Source: Sulfuritalea sp. (lineage in GTDB: Bacteria; Pseudomonadota; Gammaproteobacteria; Burkholderiales; Rhodocyclaceae). From it: a DNA stretch of 64,000 bases. The DNA lies in the NCBI RefSeq assembly GCF_017302275.1, contig NZ_JAFLDR010000002.1, forward strand, positions 166,208 through 230,207. The letters are read 5' to 3'. Position 1 is the first letter of the stretch. Every line of letters begins with the position of its first letter. The position numbers were made by a program, and so were the translations under genes. The notes under the pieces were generated by a model. The model had not been told where the DNA came from and did no database searches. It saw only the letters and a program-made list of their open reading frames with translations. Below, piece by piece: positions 16,973 through 25,517 of this stretch.

Positions 16973-18163
16973 TCAGCGCTTGTTGCGAATCGGCAGCGGC
17001 AGTTCGGACGCCGGGAATTCGCGCACTAGTTCCAGCAGGTCCCATTCGTTGGCCTGTACCTTCTTGATGCGGAAATGGAACATCGGCTGCAATGCCTGGT
17101 GATCGTCCTTGCGGAAGGTCATCTTGCCCTTGGGCGTGTCGAACTCCATGCCTTCCATGGTGGCGATGAGCTTCTCCGTATCGCTCGATCCCGCCTTGGT
17201 CAGTGCGGTGTAGACAGCACTGGCCGCGGCAAACCCGCCCGCAGTGAAGAAATCCGGCGGCTGCTTGAGGCGCTTCTGGTTCTCCGCCACCAGCCAGTCG
17301 TTCATCGCGTTCTTCGGGAAGGCGTAGTAGTAGTAGATGCTGCCTTCCATGCCGACCAGGTTCTTCCAGCCCTTCAGCACCGGCAGGATGTTGCCGCCCG
17401 CGGCGAGCTCGATGCCATAGCGTTCGGGCTTCATGTCGGCGATCTTGGTCAGCGGATTGGCGCCGGCCCAGTAAATGGACAGGATCTTGCGGCCCGGCTT
17501 GTCCTTGAGCGCGTCGAAGATCCGCTGCGCCGAGGCGGTGAAATCGGTGGCGGTCTGCGGCGCATATTCCTCATGGACCACCTTGGCCTTGCTCTTTACT
17601 GCGGCCAGCGAATCCTTGAAGGCCTTGATGCCATCGCGACCGAAAGCATAGTCCTGGGCCAGGAAGGCAACGCTGGCCTCGCCCATCAGGGCTGCCGCGG
17701 CAGCCAGGCCGTCCTGTGACGAGTTGCGCCCGGTGCGGAAGATGTAGCGGTTCCACTTGTCACCCGTAATCGCGTCGGCCACCGCAGGCTCGACCACCAG
17801 CACCTTCTTGTACTCCTCGGCCACCGGCAGCATGGCCAGCGCCGCCCCGGATGAAGTCGTGCCAACGGCGATGTCCACCTTGTCGTCGCCGAAGGCCTCC
17901 GCCAGGGCTGCCTTGGCCAAGTCCGGTTTGCCCTGGTCGTCCTTGACGATCACTTTGACCTTGCGGCCATTGATCATCATGCTGCCCTTGGTCAGGTACT
18001 CGAGACCCATCATGAAACCGAGCTCGGTTTCCTTGGCGTAGGCTTCGAGAGCCCCGGTCTTGCCCGCGATAAGGGCGATCTTCAGTTCCTGCGCGCTGAC
18101 CGGTGCGGTCAGGGTGACGGCCGCTGCCGCCAAGCTTGCAATAGCCAGTGACTTGAGTTTCAT
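16973..18163 (-). CDS. livK: Periplasmic substrate-binding protein of the ABC importer, LivK-like
   Basis: A 396-residue type-I periplasmic binding protein with a signal peptide (MKLKSLAIASLAAAAVTLTAPVSA, cleaved after about residue 24, shown here as K-x-K then a hydrophobic core ending A-x-A). The mature part begins QELKIALIAGKTGAL. The ATG at 18163 has AGGA about seven bases upstream; the frame is open further upstream but without a signal. It is the first gene of the importer/catabolic operon and directly follows a sigma-54 promoter and a palindromic upstream site, so its expression is probably controlled by the linked PAS-AAA+ activator. The ligand is unknown; members of this subgroup in aromatic degraders often bind aromatic acids. 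Confidence 0.83.
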   Translation of the reverse strand: MKLKSLAIASLAAAAVTLTAPVSAQELKIALIAGKTGALEAYAKETELGFMMGLEYLTKGSMMINGRKVKVIVKDDQGKPDLAKAALAEAFGDDKVDIAVGTTSSGAALAMLPVAEEYKKVLVVEPAVADAITGDKWNRYIFRTGRNSSQDGLAAAAALMGEASVAFLAQDYAFGRDGIKAFKDSLAAVKSKAKVVHEEYAPQTATDFTASAQRIFDALKDKPGRKILSIYWAGANPLTKIADMKPERYGIELAAGGNILPVLKGWKNLVGMEGSIYYYYAFPKNAMNDWLVAENQKRLKQPPDFFTAGGFAAASAVYTALTKAGSSDTEKLIATMEGMEFDTPKGKMTFRKDDHQALQPMFHFRIKKVQANEWDLLELVREFPASELPLPIRNKR

Positions 18164-18203
18164 CTCGGGTCCTCCGTTCGTGGTTTGACTCCCCGGGGGA
18201 AAC

Positions 18204-18217
18204 GGGGTCGAAACCCC
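18204..18217 (-). other. Short hairpin in the livK leader
   Basis: GGGGT-CGAA-ACCCC forms a perfect 5-bp stem with a four-base loop at or just after the predicted start of transcription, about 40 bases before the livK ATG. It could stabilise the 5' end of the transcript. No T-tract follows, so it is not a terminator. Confidence 0.35.
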
Positions 18218-18220
18218 ACA

Positions 18221-18236
18221 CGCAGAAACCGTGCCA
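18221..18236 (-). promoter_or_regulatory. Sigma-54 (RpoN) promoter of the livK operon
   Basis: On the minus strand the sequence TGGCACG-GTTT-CTGCG matches the sigma-54 consensus TGGCACG-N4-TTGCW. The invariant GG (-24) and GC (-12) are correctly spaced and only the first T of the -12 block differs. It lies about 58 bases upstream of the livK ATG. The neighbouring upstream gene encodes a sigma-54 activator. Confidence 0.75.
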
Positions 18237-18301
18237 AGCCTGTGATAGACGGGAAACTCATCTAGATGACCCAGAACCCGATAAGCATTCAGCTGCTTAG
18301 C

Positions 18302-18319
18302 TGTCCGGTTTTCCGGACA
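18302..18319. promoter_or_regulatory. Palindromic upstream activator site for the sigma-54 activator
   Basis: TGTCCGG-TTTT-CCGGACA is a perfect inverted repeat with 7-bp arms. Its centre is about 75 bp upstream of the -24 element, the usual distance for an enhancer site bound by a bacterial enhancer-binding protein. A second perfect palindrome, TCATCTAGATGA (18258-18269), lies between it and the promoter. Binding by the product of the gene at 18382-19854 is inferred from proximity. Confidence 0.6.
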
Positions 18320-18381
18320 AATTAGCAGCAACCAGGGCATTTACCAAATAAACACAATAAGATAAGTTGCCGTCCTGAAAA

Positions 18382-19854
18382 TCAGACAGACTGCTTGATG
18401 TCCGGATCTTCTGACGTGACGCCGAATGCGCCGAGCTTTTCATACAACTGCGCCCGACTGATCCCCAGCAACTTGGCCGCGTGCATCTTGACCCCGCCGG
18501 TCGCCTCCAGTGCGCGCAGGATCTCGCTGCGTTCCGCTGCTGCGACAACCTCACGCAAGGGCCGCACCGGGCGCAGGACAGAGTCGCCGACCTGCCCTGG
18601 CACCACCATTGTGGCAGTCGATGTTGCCGGCAACATGTGAAAGTCGGCGCCGGTGAGACGGCGACTGTCCGACTGCGCGACCGCCTGTTCCAGCACATTG
18701 CGCAATTCGCGGACATTGCCCGGCCAGTCGTAAGCGGTGAGACGCGCCAAGCCATCCGCCGCCAGGGTACACGGCGCTTCGCCACCCTGTTCCGCAACCT
18801 GTTCGAGCAGCGACTCGCAGAGAATCGGAATATCCTCACGCCGTTCCCGCAGGGGTGGCAGGCGGATGGGCAGGACGTTGAGCCGGTAGTAGAGGTCTGC
18901 GCGGAACGTGCCGGCTTCGATCATCGACTTCAGGTCGCGACTGGTGGCGGCGATCACACGGACATTCACGGCTCTCAACTGATTGCCGCCGACCGGTTCG
19001 ACCTCGCCCTCCTGCAGCACCCGCAGCAACTTCGGCTGCAGGGCCAAAGGCATGTCGCCGACCTCGTCGAGAAACAGGGTACCGCCATCGGCGAGGGTGA
19101 ACTTGCCGCTGCGCGACCGGGTGCCGGCGCCGGTGTAGGCGCCGGGCTCGACGCCGAACAGTTCTGCCTCCAACAGAGCCTCAGGGATAGCTGCGGCGTT
19201 GATACTGACCAGCGGTCCATGGCCGCGACGGCTGGCGGCATGGATCGCATGGGCCAGCAGTTCCTTGCCGGTCCCGGTTTCGCCGAGCAGCAGTACGGCG
19301 CCCTCACGCTCCGCCGCACGGCGCGCCTGCTCCTTGGTGTCCACGGCCAATCGGCTGGCGCCGATGAACTGGCTGAACCGATACTTTGCCTGGCGCCCTT
19401 CCGCCAATTGCTTGCGCACCGTAGCCAGGTCCGTCTGCATGCGCTGGAACTTGGACACGATCGGCTTCAGTGCCTGCAGTCGATCGAAAAGGATCACACC
19501 CAATGCCCCAATCACGTTGCCTGCTTCGCCATGCAGGGGAATGCGCGATACCACCATCTGGCGCCCACCGATGGTCAACACGTCGAGCAGGTCGGCCTGT
19601 CCGGTCGCGACGACGCGACGCAACTGGCTGTTCGGCAGCACTTCCTCTATGGCGCGTCCCTCGATCGCTTCGCTGCCATTCCAGCCGATCAGTGCCTTGT
19701 ATTTGTCGTTGATCCAGGTGATGCGCCCGGCGATGTCGATCACCACGGCGCCCTCGTAGAGGCTGTCGAACAGTTTGACCAGGGAGGACGCCGCAAGGCT
19801 GCGCACCTCGGCATCGCTGGACAGGCGTGGGGGAACCTGCGTGGCCACGACCAC
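18382..19854 (-). CDS. PAS-AAA+-Fis sigma-54-dependent transcriptional activator
   Basis: About 490 residues. A PAS sensor domain (residues about 20-125, [19 protein letters not shown]) is followed by a sigma-54 AAA+ domain: Walker [12 protein letters not shown], Walker [12 protein letters not shown], and an R-finger region ending in a Fis-type helix-turn-helix ([22 protein letters not shown]). The loop that contacts sigma-54 reads GAYTGAG, with Tyr for Phe, a known functional variant. The first methionine lies far inside the PAS domain, so I place the start at GTG 19854, just after the tatC stop. The open frame upstream of that lies inside tatC. It sits directly upstream of the sigma-54 promoter of the liv/catabolic operon and probably senses its substrate or an acyl-CoA. 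Confidence 0.8.
   Translation of the reverse strand: MVVATQVPPRLSSDAEVRSLAASSLVKLFDSLYEGAVVIDIAGRITWINDKYKALIGWNGSEAIEGRAIEEVLPNSQLRRVVATGQADLLDVLTIGGRQMVVSRIPLHGEAGNVIGALGVILFDRLQALKPIVSKFQRMQTDLATVRKQLAEGRQAKYRFSQFIGASRLAVDTKEQARRAAEREGAVLLLGETGTGKELLAHAIHAASRRGHGPLVSINAAAIPEALLEAELFGVEPGAYTGAGTRSRSGKFTLADGGTLFLDEVGDMPLALQPKLLRVLQEGEVEPVGGNQLRAVNVRVIAATSRDLKSMIEAGTFRADLYYRLNVLPIRLPPLRERREDIPILCESLLEQVAEQGGEAPCTLAADGLARLTAYDWPGNVRELRNVLEQAVAQSDSRRLTGADFHMLPATSTATMVVPGQVGDSVLRPVRPLREVVAAAERSEILRALEATGGVKMHAAKLLGISRAQLYEKLGAFGVTSEDPDIKQSV
18640..18661 (+). repeat. Dispersed motif copy C
   Basis: AAAGTCGGCGCCGGTG, AG, ACGG. Antisense in the sigma-54 activator gene, in the variable stretch before the Fis-type helix (LTGADFHM). 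Confidence 0.7.
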
Positions 19855-19856
19855 GA

Positions 19857-20669
19857 TCAGGTTTTCTGGTCGCGCGACTGCTGCTCCGCGCGATCGAGTT
19901 CCCGATCCATTTCCTCGTCGCCCGGCGGCCTGTAGTCGGACTCGCCGGCAACCGCCGGACGCACGATGAGGTTGGCCAGAACGATTCCAAGCTCGTAGAG
20001 CAGCCACAAGGGCACCGCCATCATGAACTGCGAGATGACATCCGGTGGCGTGAATACCGCGCCGACCACGAAGGCGCCGACGATCACGTAGGGACGCCAC
20101 TCTCGCAGCTTGACCACGTCGACGATGCCGACCTTGACCAGCACGATGACGATCACCGGCACCTCGAAAGTGACGCCGAAGGCGAGGAACATGGTGAGGA
20201 CGAAGGAGAAGTATTTCTCGATGTCCGTCATCCAGGCGACGCCTTCGGGCGCGAATTGGGCCATGAAGCCGAAAACCATCGGAAAGAAGGCGAAGTAGGC
20301 AAAGGCCATGCCGATGAAGAACAGCAGCACCGAGGCGCCGAGCAGCGGCATGGCCAGCTTCTTCTCGTGAGCGTAGAGCCCGGGCGCGACGAAGGCCCAC
20401 AACTGGTAAAGAACATAGGGCAGGACGATCAGGAACGAGACCATCAACGCCACTTTCATCGGCACCAGAAATACCCCCACAACGTCGGTGGCGATCATCT
20501 GCCCGCCGGCGGGAAGCGTGGCCAACAGGGGCGCGGCCAGCACCGAGTAAAGCTCGCGGGCATAGAAGGCCAGCGGCACGAAAACCACGCCGACGGAAAT
20601 CAGGATGCGAATCAGGCGATCGCGCAACTCGACCAGGTGCGAGAGGAAGGTTTCCTGCTCTTCGACCAT
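19857..20669 (-). CDS. tatC: Sec-independent (twin-arginine) translocase subunit TatC
   Basis: A 270-residue polytopic inner-membrane protein with six predicted helices. The N-terminus has the family signature HLVELRDRLIRIL, and the periplasmic loop region has FMAQFAPEGVAWMTDIEKYFSF. TatC recognises the twin-arginine signal together with TatB. Its ATG overlaps the tatB stop by one base (TGATG). It is the last gene of tatABC and is followed within three bases by the regulator's likely GTG. Confidence 0.92.
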   Translation of the reverse strand: MVEEQETFLSHLVELRDRLIRILISVGVVFVPLAFYARELYSVLAAPLLATLPAGGQMIATDVVGVFLVPMKVALMVSFLIVLPYVLYQLWAFVAPGLYAHEKKLAMPLLGASVLLFFIGMAFAYFAFFPMVFGFMAQFAPEGVAWMTDIEKYFSFVLTMFLAFGVTFEVPVIVIVLVKVGIVDVVKLREWRPYVIVGAFVVGAVFTPPDVISQFMMAVPLWLLYELGIVLANLIVRPAVAGESDYRPPGDEEMDRELDRAEQQSRDQKT

Positions 20670-21076
20670 CAGGGCTTTTGCACTTCGGTGGTTGCCGGAA
20701 CTGCAGCGATCGGTATGTTTTCAGGCGTACCGGCCACAGGGTCGAAAGTCGGCGCCGATGCCACGGCAGCATTGGGTTTCGCGTCGGACGTCAGGGGCTC
20801 AACTGCGGTATTGACCGACGACTCGATTTCGCGCATCTCATGGGTAACGGAAGTCTGCAGGCTCGACACCTGACTGCTCACCTGCTGCTGCAGCTTCTTC
20901 AGCTCGTCAAGCTGCATCTCGCGGTTGATGTCGGATTTGACATCGCTGACATAGCGCTGCAAGCGGCCCAGGATATGCCCGGCGGTGCGCGCAACCTTGG
21001 GCAGTCTCTCCGGACCGATGACGACCAGTGCCACGATGGCAATCACCATCAACTCGGTTAGGCCGACGTCGAACAT
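20669..21076 (-). CDS. tatB: Twin-arginine translocase subunit TatB
   Basis: A 135-residue single-span membrane protein. MFDVGLTELMVIAIVALVVIGPERLPKVAR (here described as one N-terminal helix, residues 6-22, followed by the GPERLP hinge) is typical of TatB. An amphipathic helix and a long, poorly conserved tail follow. It forms the substrate receptor with TatC. The tail holds a copy of the dispersed GTCGGCGC motif (20745-20766), coding for ASAPTFDP. Confidence 0.9.
   Translation of the reverse strand: MFDVGLTELMVIAIVALVVIGPERLPKVARTAGHILGRLQRYVSDVKSDINREMQLDELKKLQQQVSSQVSSLQTSVTHEMREIESSVNTAVEPLTSDAKPNAAVASAPTFDPVAGTPENIPIAAVPATTEVQKP
20745..20766 (+). repeat. Dispersed motif copy D
   Basis: AAAGTCGGCGCCGATG, CC, ACGG. 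Antisense in the unconserved tail of tatB (ASAPTFDP). Confidence 0.65.
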
Positions 21077-21179
21077 TTTTTAGTTGGGGAACCGGGCGGG
21101 TCGAGTCATCGAGGGACGCGCGGGAAGGGTTTGGCCCCTACCCTTCACGCTGCTGCCACCGCTCTCTGCGCATTCGGAA

Positions 21180-21401
21180 TCAGGTCTTGGTCTGTTCCCG
21201 CCGCGACTCGACGTCGATGGTCTGGCCAGCGACTTGCTGCGGTTCGGCCGGCTTGTCGGCCGACGCTTCCTTCATGCCGTCCTTGAAACCCTTTACCGCG
21301 CCGCCGAGGTCCGATCCCATGTTGCGCAGCTTTTTAGTTCCGAACACCAGCATGACGATCACCAGCACGATCAACCAGTGCCAGATGCTGAAAGATCCCA
21401 T
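21180..21401 (-). CDS. tatA: Twin-arginine translocase subunit TatA
   Basis: A 73-residue single-span protein, the pore-forming subunit. It begins [20 protein letters not shown], then has the [21 protein letters not shown] hinge and amphipathic helix (F-G-T-K-K-L and G-S-D-L-G). The ATG at 21401 has GAGGAG about eight bases upstream. The tatA-tatB gap of 103 bases is longer than usual and shows no clear hairpin. Confidence 0.9.
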   Translation of the reverse strand: MGSFSIWHWLIVLVIVMLVFGTKKLRNMGSDLGGAVKGFKDGMKEASADKPAEPQQVAGQTIDVESRREQTKT

Positions 21402-21429
21402 TGCGATTCTCCTCGCGCCCAGTGAAGCC

Positions 21430-21786
21430 TCAAGGCGCCTTGCGTTTGAGCATGGATCCCAACGGCTCGGGGCCGCCCAGGATGTGAACGTGGAGATGAT
21501 ACACCTCCTGATGCCCGATCCGACCGGTGTTGATGATGGTGCGAAAGCCCTCAACGAGTCCCTGGCTTCTGGCCAGTTCGTTCGCCTTGACCAGGATCCG
21601 CCCGAGTACCATCTGGTGGCTCATGTTCACATCGGCCAGCGAGGCGACATGCACTTTCGGCACGATCATGAAATGCACCGGTGCAATCGGATTGATGTCG
21701 TGGAAGGCGAAAATTTCCTCGTCCTCATAGATCTTCTTCGACGGGATCTCGCCACGGGCAATCCGGCAGAAGATGCAGTCGCCCAT
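21430..21786 (-). CDS. HIT-family nucleotide hydrolase (HinT-like)
   Basis: A 118-residue histidine-triad protein. It begins [18 protein letters not shown], and its C-terminal triad is [10 protein letters not shown]. HinT-type proteins hydrolyse AMP- and GMP-linked phosphoramidates. I chose the ATG at 21786, which has GGAG nine bases upstream; an ATG at 21792 overlaps the hisE stop (ATGA) and would add two residues. The gene's position between hisE and tatA is common in betaproteobacteria. Confidence 0.85.
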   Translation of the reverse strand: MGDCIFCRIARGEIPSKKIYEDEEIFAFHDINPIAPVHFMIVPKVHVASLADVNMSHQMVLGRILVKANELARSQGLVEGFRTIINTGRIGHQEVYHLHVHILGGPEPLGSMLKRKAP

Positions 21787-21788
21787 GC

Positions 21789-22112
21789 TCATTCGCTCCG
21801 GCTTTTCTTTTCGTCGATACCGGAAATGCCTTCCCGGCGCCGGAACTCGACCATCACGTCGTCGACACCGATGTCGAAATGGGCAAGCAGGATCATGCTG
21901 TGAAACCACAGATCGGTAACTTCGCGCACCAGGTGCAGGCGATCGCCGTCCTTGGCCGCCATGATGGTTTCGGCCGCCTCTTCGGCAACCTTCTTGCAAA
22001 TGGCATCGGTACCCTTGGCGTACAGACTGGCGACGTATGACGAATCGGGTGCGGAGCCCTTGCGCTCGCGCAGCGTCGCCTGGACGCGATGGATCACTTC
22101 GAGGTCAATCAT
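21789..22112 (-). CDS. hisE: Phosphoribosyl-ATP pyrophosphatase
   Basis: A 107-residue MazG-fold enzyme that removes pyrophosphate from phosphoribosyl-ATP, the second step of histidine synthesis. Metal-binding residues are in KVAEEAAETIMAAK and HLVREVTDLWFHSMIL. HisE and HisI are separate proteins here, as in most betaproteobacteria. Two hairpins precede the gene, between it and hisI. Confidence 0.9.
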   Translation of the reverse strand: MIDLEVIHRVQATLRERKGSAPDSSYVASLYAKGTDAICKKVAEEAAETIMAAKDGDRLHLVREVTDLWFHSMILLAHFDIGVDDVMVEFRRREGISGIDEKKSRSE

Positions 22113-22135
22113 TTCCTTGTTCCTTTCCCCCGCCC

Positions 22136-22182
22136 CCCCTTCCCGAGGAAGGGGATGACGACTGTTCGCGGGTCAAGCCCGC
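22136..22182 (-). other. Two intercistronic hairpins between hisI and hisE
   Basis: An 8-bp perfect stem (CCCCTTCC-CGA-GGAAGGGG, 22136-22154) and a 5-bp stem (GCGGG-TCAAG-CCCGC, 22168-22182) lie in the 113-base hisI-hisE gap. Neither is followed by a T-tract. They may act in mRNA processing or stability; the first resembles short GC-rich dispersed elements found between betaproteobacterial genes. Confidence 0.4.
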
Positions 22183-22225
22183 TCCGTGAATGACTCAAGC
22201 CGCCTTGGGACGGCCCGGCGCCGGC

Positions 22226-22624
22226 TTACTTGTATATCTCCTTCGGGTCCTTGAGGACGGGCTCGACATCCAGCCAGCCCGAGACTTCCAATCGGTTGAA
22301 AAAACAGCTGCGGCGCCCGGTGTGGCAGGCGATGCCGCCCACCTGCTCGATCTTCATCAGCACCACGTCCTTGTCGCAGTCCACGCGCAATTCCAGCACC
22401 TTCTGCGCATGGCCGGATTCCTCGCCCTTGCGCCACAACCTTCCACGCGAACGCGACCAATACACGGCATGACCGGTTTCCGCGGTGATGGCGAGCGATT
22501 CCCGGTTCATCCAGGCGAACATCAGCACTTCGCCCGTCACGGCATCCTGCGCGATGGCGGGCACCAGGCCTTGCGCATCCCAGAGGACCTCGTCCAGCCA
22601 ATTCGAACTCGCCATCCCGCTCAT
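22226..22624 (-). CDS. hisI: Phosphoribosyl-AMP cyclohydrolase
   Basis: A 132-residue zinc enzyme that opens the purine ring of phosphoribosyl-AMP, the third step of histidine synthesis. The conserved [26 protein letters not shown] and metal-binding DCDKD...[10 protein letters not shown] segments are all present. The ATG at 22624 overlaps the hisF stop (ATGA). Confidence 0.92.
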   Translation of the reverse strand: MSGMASSNWLDEVLWDAQGLVPAIAQDAVTGEVLMFAWMNRESLAITAETGHAVYWSRSRGRLWRKGEESGHAQKVLELRVDCDKDVVLMKIEQVGGIACHTGRRSCFFNRLEVSGWLDVEPVLKDPKEIYK

Positions 22625-23379
22625 AGCCGGACCTCGATGCCGCGCTCCCGCATGTACTCCTTGGCCTGGCGCACGGTGAATTCCCCGTAGTGGAAGATGC
22701 TTGCCGCCAGAACCGCGTCGGCGCGCCCCTGGGTGACGCCGTCCGCAAGGTGCTGCAGGTTGCCGACGCCGCCGCTGGCGATCACCGGAATTCCAACGGC
22801 ATCGGCCACAGCACGGGTCAGCGCCAGGTCGAAGCCGACCCTGGTGCCGTCCCGGTCCATGCTGGTAAGGAGGATTTCTCCCGCGCCCAGGCTTTCCACC
22901 CGGCGCGCCCACTCGATGGCATCGAGGCCGGCATTCTTGCGGCCGCCATGGGTAAATACTTCCCAGCGTCCGGGCGAAGTCTGCTTGGCATCCACCGCGA
23001 CCACGATGCACTGTGCGCCGACCCGGGCCGAGGCATCCGCCACCAGTTGCGGATTGTTGACGGCGGCGGTATTCATGCTGACCTTGTCGGCACCCGCGTT
23101 CAGCAGGCGCCGCACGTCGTCCACCTGGCGCACGCCGCCGCCCACGGTAAGCGGGATGAAGACCTGCGAGGCGACGGCCTCGACGATGTGCAGGATGATG
23201 TCGCGGTCGTCGGAACTGGCCGTGATGTCGAGGAAGGTGATCTCGTCGGCGCCCTGGTCATCGTAGCGCTTGGCGATTTCCACCGGATCCCCGGCGTCGC
23301 GCAGTTCGACGAAATTGACGCCCTTGACCACGCGGCCGGCGTTGACGTCGAGACAGGGAATGATGCGTTTGGCGAGCAT
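22621..23379 (-). CDS. hisF: Imidazole glycerol phosphate synthase, cyclase subunit
   Basis: A 252-residue (beta-alpha)8 barrel that makes imidazole glycerol phosphate and AICAR from PRFAR with ammonia from HisH. It begins [20 protein letters not shown] and has both phosphate-binding repeats (GGGVRQVDD and [10 protein letters not shown]). Catalytic Asp residues are in CLDV and TSMDRDGT. Coupled by ATGA to hisI. Confidence 0.94.
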   Translation of the reverse strand: MLAKRIIPCLDVNAGRVVKGVNFVELRDAGDPVEIAKRYDDQGADEITFLDITASSDDRDIILHIVEAVASQVFIPLTVGGGVRQVDDVRRLLNAGADKVSMNTAAVNNPQLVADASARVGAQCIVVAVDAKQTSPGRWEVFTHGGRKNAGLDAIEWARRVESLGAGEILLTSMDRDGTRVGFDLALTRAVADAVGIPVIASGGVGNLQHLADGVTQGRADAVLAASIFHYGEFTVRQAKEYMRERGIEVRL

Positions 23380-23387
23380 GGCCGGGG

Positions 23388-24131
23388 TCAAGGCTTGGAA
23401 AGCTTGTCCGCCTCGGCCTGGGCCTTCTTGAAATCCAGCGTGCCTTCGTAGATCGCGCGGCCAGTGATGGCGCCGGAAATGCCTTCGCCCTGAACCGCGC
23501 ACAGCGCTTTGACGTCCTTCAGGTTGGCGATGCCGCCGCTGGCAATAACCGGGATTCGAAGCGCCTGGGCAAGCTTGACCGTGGCATCCACGTTGACTCC
23601 GGACAGCATGCCGTCACGCCCGATGTCGGTATAGATCACCGCCTCGACACCGTAATCCTCGAACTTCTTTGCCAGATCGATCACGTCGTGACCGGTCATT
23701 TTCGACCATCCATCGACCGCCACCTTGCCGTCGCGCGCGTCGAGTCCGACGATGATGTGGCCCGGAAATGCGCCGCAGGCATCATGCAGGAAACCCGGGT
23801 TCTTCACCGCGGCCGTGCCAATGATGACGTAGCTGACGCCGTCGTCGAGGCAGCGCTCGATGGTGTCGAGGTCGCGTATGCCACCGCCCAGTTGCACGGG
23901 GATGTCGTCACCCACTTCCTTCAGGACCGCCTTGATCGCGGTTTCGTTCTTCGGCTTGCCGGCAAAAGCTCCGTTCAAGTCGACCAGATGCAGGCGACGC
24001 GCGCCCTGGCCTATCCAGTGGCGAGCGATGGCGGCCGGGTCTTCGGAGAACACCGTGGCGTCATCCATGTCGCCCTGTTTCAGGCGGACACAGTGGCCGT
24101 CCTTGAGATCAATCGCGGGTATCAGCAGCAT
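23388..24131 (-). CDS. hisA: ProFAR isomerase
   Basis: A 247-residue (beta-alpha)8 barrel isomerase, step four of histidine synthesis. It begins [20 protein letters not shown] and has [11 protein letters not shown] and [14 protein letters not shown]. It precedes hisF by eight bases. The ATG at 24131 is followed immediately by the conserved core. Confidence 0.94.
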   Translation of the reverse strand: MLLIPAIDLKDGHCVRLKQGDMDDATVFSEDPAAIARHWIGQGARRLHLVDLNGAFAGKPKNETAIKAVLKEVGDDIPVQLGGGIRDLDTIERCLDDGVSYVIIGTAAVKNPGFLHDACGAFPGHIIVGLDARDGKVAVDGWSKMTGHDVIDLAKKFEDYGVEAVIYTDIGRDGMLSGVNVDATVKLAQALRIPVIASGGIANLKDVKALCAVQGEGISGAITGRAIYEGTLDFKKAQAEADKLSKP

Positions 24132-24171
24132 AGGAGGTGTGCAATGAATGAAATGCCTGGGGGCGGTCGGA

Positions 24172-24810
24172 TCAGGGATTCCAGCGCATGAAATTGCCGA
24201 GCAGTCGCAATCCGGCCTGGGCGCTTTTTTCCGGGTGGAATTGAACAGCGAAGATGTTAGCGCGGGCAATCGCGCTGGTAAAGGGGATGCCGTAGTGGGT
24301 CGAGCCCGCAATCACCTCGGGGTCCTGCGGTTCGACGTAATAGCTGTGCACGAAATAGAAGCGTGCATCGTCGGCGATGCCGTCCCACAGGGGATGAGCC
24401 TCGGCCTGATGCACCTGGTTCCAGCCCATGTGCGGCACCTTGAGGCGCGAACCGTCGGCTGCCGCCATGGCGGCCTCGGGAAAGCGCGGCACGCGGCCCG
24501 GAAGGATATCTAGCCCCATGACGTTTCCCTCTTCGGCGTGGCCGAACAGCATCTGCAAGCCAACGCATATGCCGAGGAAAGGTTGTTCGGCGGCGGCGCG
24601 GACCACCGCGTCGCGCAGCCCGCGCGCCGCCAATTCGCGCATGCAATCCGGCATCGCCCCCTGGCCGGGAACCACCACGCGATCGGCGGCCATGATCTCG
24701 GCCGCGGCGGAACTGACCCGAACCTCGGCCGTCGGCGCAACGTGCTCGATGGCCTTGGCCACCGAGCGCAGGTTGCCCATGCCGTAGTCGACTACTACAA
24801 CCTTGCTCAT
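24172..24810 (-). CDS. hisH: Imidazole glycerol phosphate synthase, glutamine amidotransferase subunit
   Basis: A 212-residue class I glutamine amidotransferase that supplies ammonia to HisF. The catalytic Cys lies in [12 protein letters not shown], and the His-Glu pair in VQFHPEKS near the C-terminus. It begins [20 protein letters not shown]. It lies 40 bases upstream of hisA in the same direction. Confidence 0.94.
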   Translation of the reverse strand: MSKVVVVDYGMGNLRSVAKAIEHVAPTAEVRVSSAAAEIMAADRVVVPGQGAMPDCMRELAARGLRDAVVRAAAEQPFLGICVGLQMLFGHAEEGNVMGLDILPGRVPRFPEAAMAAADGSRLKVPHMGWNQVHQAEAHPLWDGIADDARFYFVHSYYVEPQDPEVIAGSTHYGIPFTSAIARANIFAVQFHPEKSAQAGLRLLGNFMRWNP

Positions 24811-24817
24811 GGAAGGA

Positions 24818-25405
24818 TCAGAGCGAACCCTTGGTGGATGGCACGGCACCGGATGCGCGCGGATCGGTTTCCACCGCCATGCGCAAGGCCCGCGCGAAGG
24901 CCTTGAATACCGTCTCCGCCTGATGGTGCGAATTTTCGCCGCGCAGGGCGTCGATATGCACCGTGATATTGGCGTGATTGACCAGGCCCTGGAAGAACTC
25001 GCGCACCAGGTCGACATCAAATTCGCCGATCGTGGCCCGCGTGAAGGGCACGTTGAAGACCAGGCCGGGTCGCCCGGAAAGGTCCACCACCACGCGCGAC
25101 AGGGCCTCGTCCAGCGGCACGTAGGCGTGACCATAGCGGCGCAGGCCTTTCTTGTCGCCGAGGGCCTTGGCCAGCGCCTGGCCGATGGTGATGCCGACAT
25201 CCTCGATGGTGTGATGCGCGTCGATGTGCAGGTCGCCCGCCGCCTCGACGCTGAGGTCGATCAGGCCGTGGCGCGCGATCTGGTCCAGCATGTGGTCGAA
25301 GAAGCCGACGCCGGTCGCCAGTCTGGAAACACCCGTGCCGCCCAGATCGAGGGTGACGCGTATTTTCGTTTCGAGGGTGTTGCGCGAGATGTCGGCTTGG
25401 CGCAT
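24818..25405 (-). CDS. hisB: Imidazoleglycerol-phosphate dehydratase
   Basis: A 195-residue dehydratase with the manganese-binding repeats [25 protein letters not shown] and the late [15 protein letters not shown]. It is the monofunctional form without the phosphatase domain. I place the start at the ATG at 25405 ([10 protein letters not shown]). Because hisC upstream is inverted, hisB must be transcribed from the 112-base hisC-hisB gap or by readthrough. A TATCAT box about 35 bases before the ATG is a possible -10, without a good -35. Confidence 0.93.
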   Translation of the reverse strand: MRQADISRNTLETKIRVTLDLGGTGVSRLATGVGFFDHMLDQIARHGLIDLSVEAAGDLHIDAHHTIEDVGITIGQALAKALGDKKGLRRYGHAYVPLDEALSRVVVDLSGRPGLVFNVPFTRATIGEFDVDLVREFFQGLVNHANITVHIDALRGENSHHQAETVFKAFARALRMAVETDPRASGAVPSTKGSL

Positions 25406-25517
25406 GGCCTGAGGGTCAAGCAAGTGTTCGAGGCCTGCATGATACCATCGGCTTAGCAGCCTGCACGACAGGCGCGAACCCCGATCACCACTGCCCTGCA
25501 AACCATTCCGCCTGACC

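Noticed and set aside
20058-20083. GCGCCGAC octamers here and at about 1647, 22990, 46361, 50565, 51941, 52321 and 57101 as motif copies
   Set aside because: They lack the following T/C-rich bases and the ACGG block, and are what GC-rich Gly-Ala-Asp coding produces.
19855-20772. Upstream continuation of the sigma-54 activator frame
   Set aside because: It lies wholly over tatC in another frame and reads as Arg/Pro-rich noise; the PAS domain begins near the GTG at 19854.
22136-22182. Hairpins between hisI and hisE as an operon terminator
   Set aside because: No T-tract, and hisE, HIT and tat genes continue in the same direction; listed as intercistronic structure instead.
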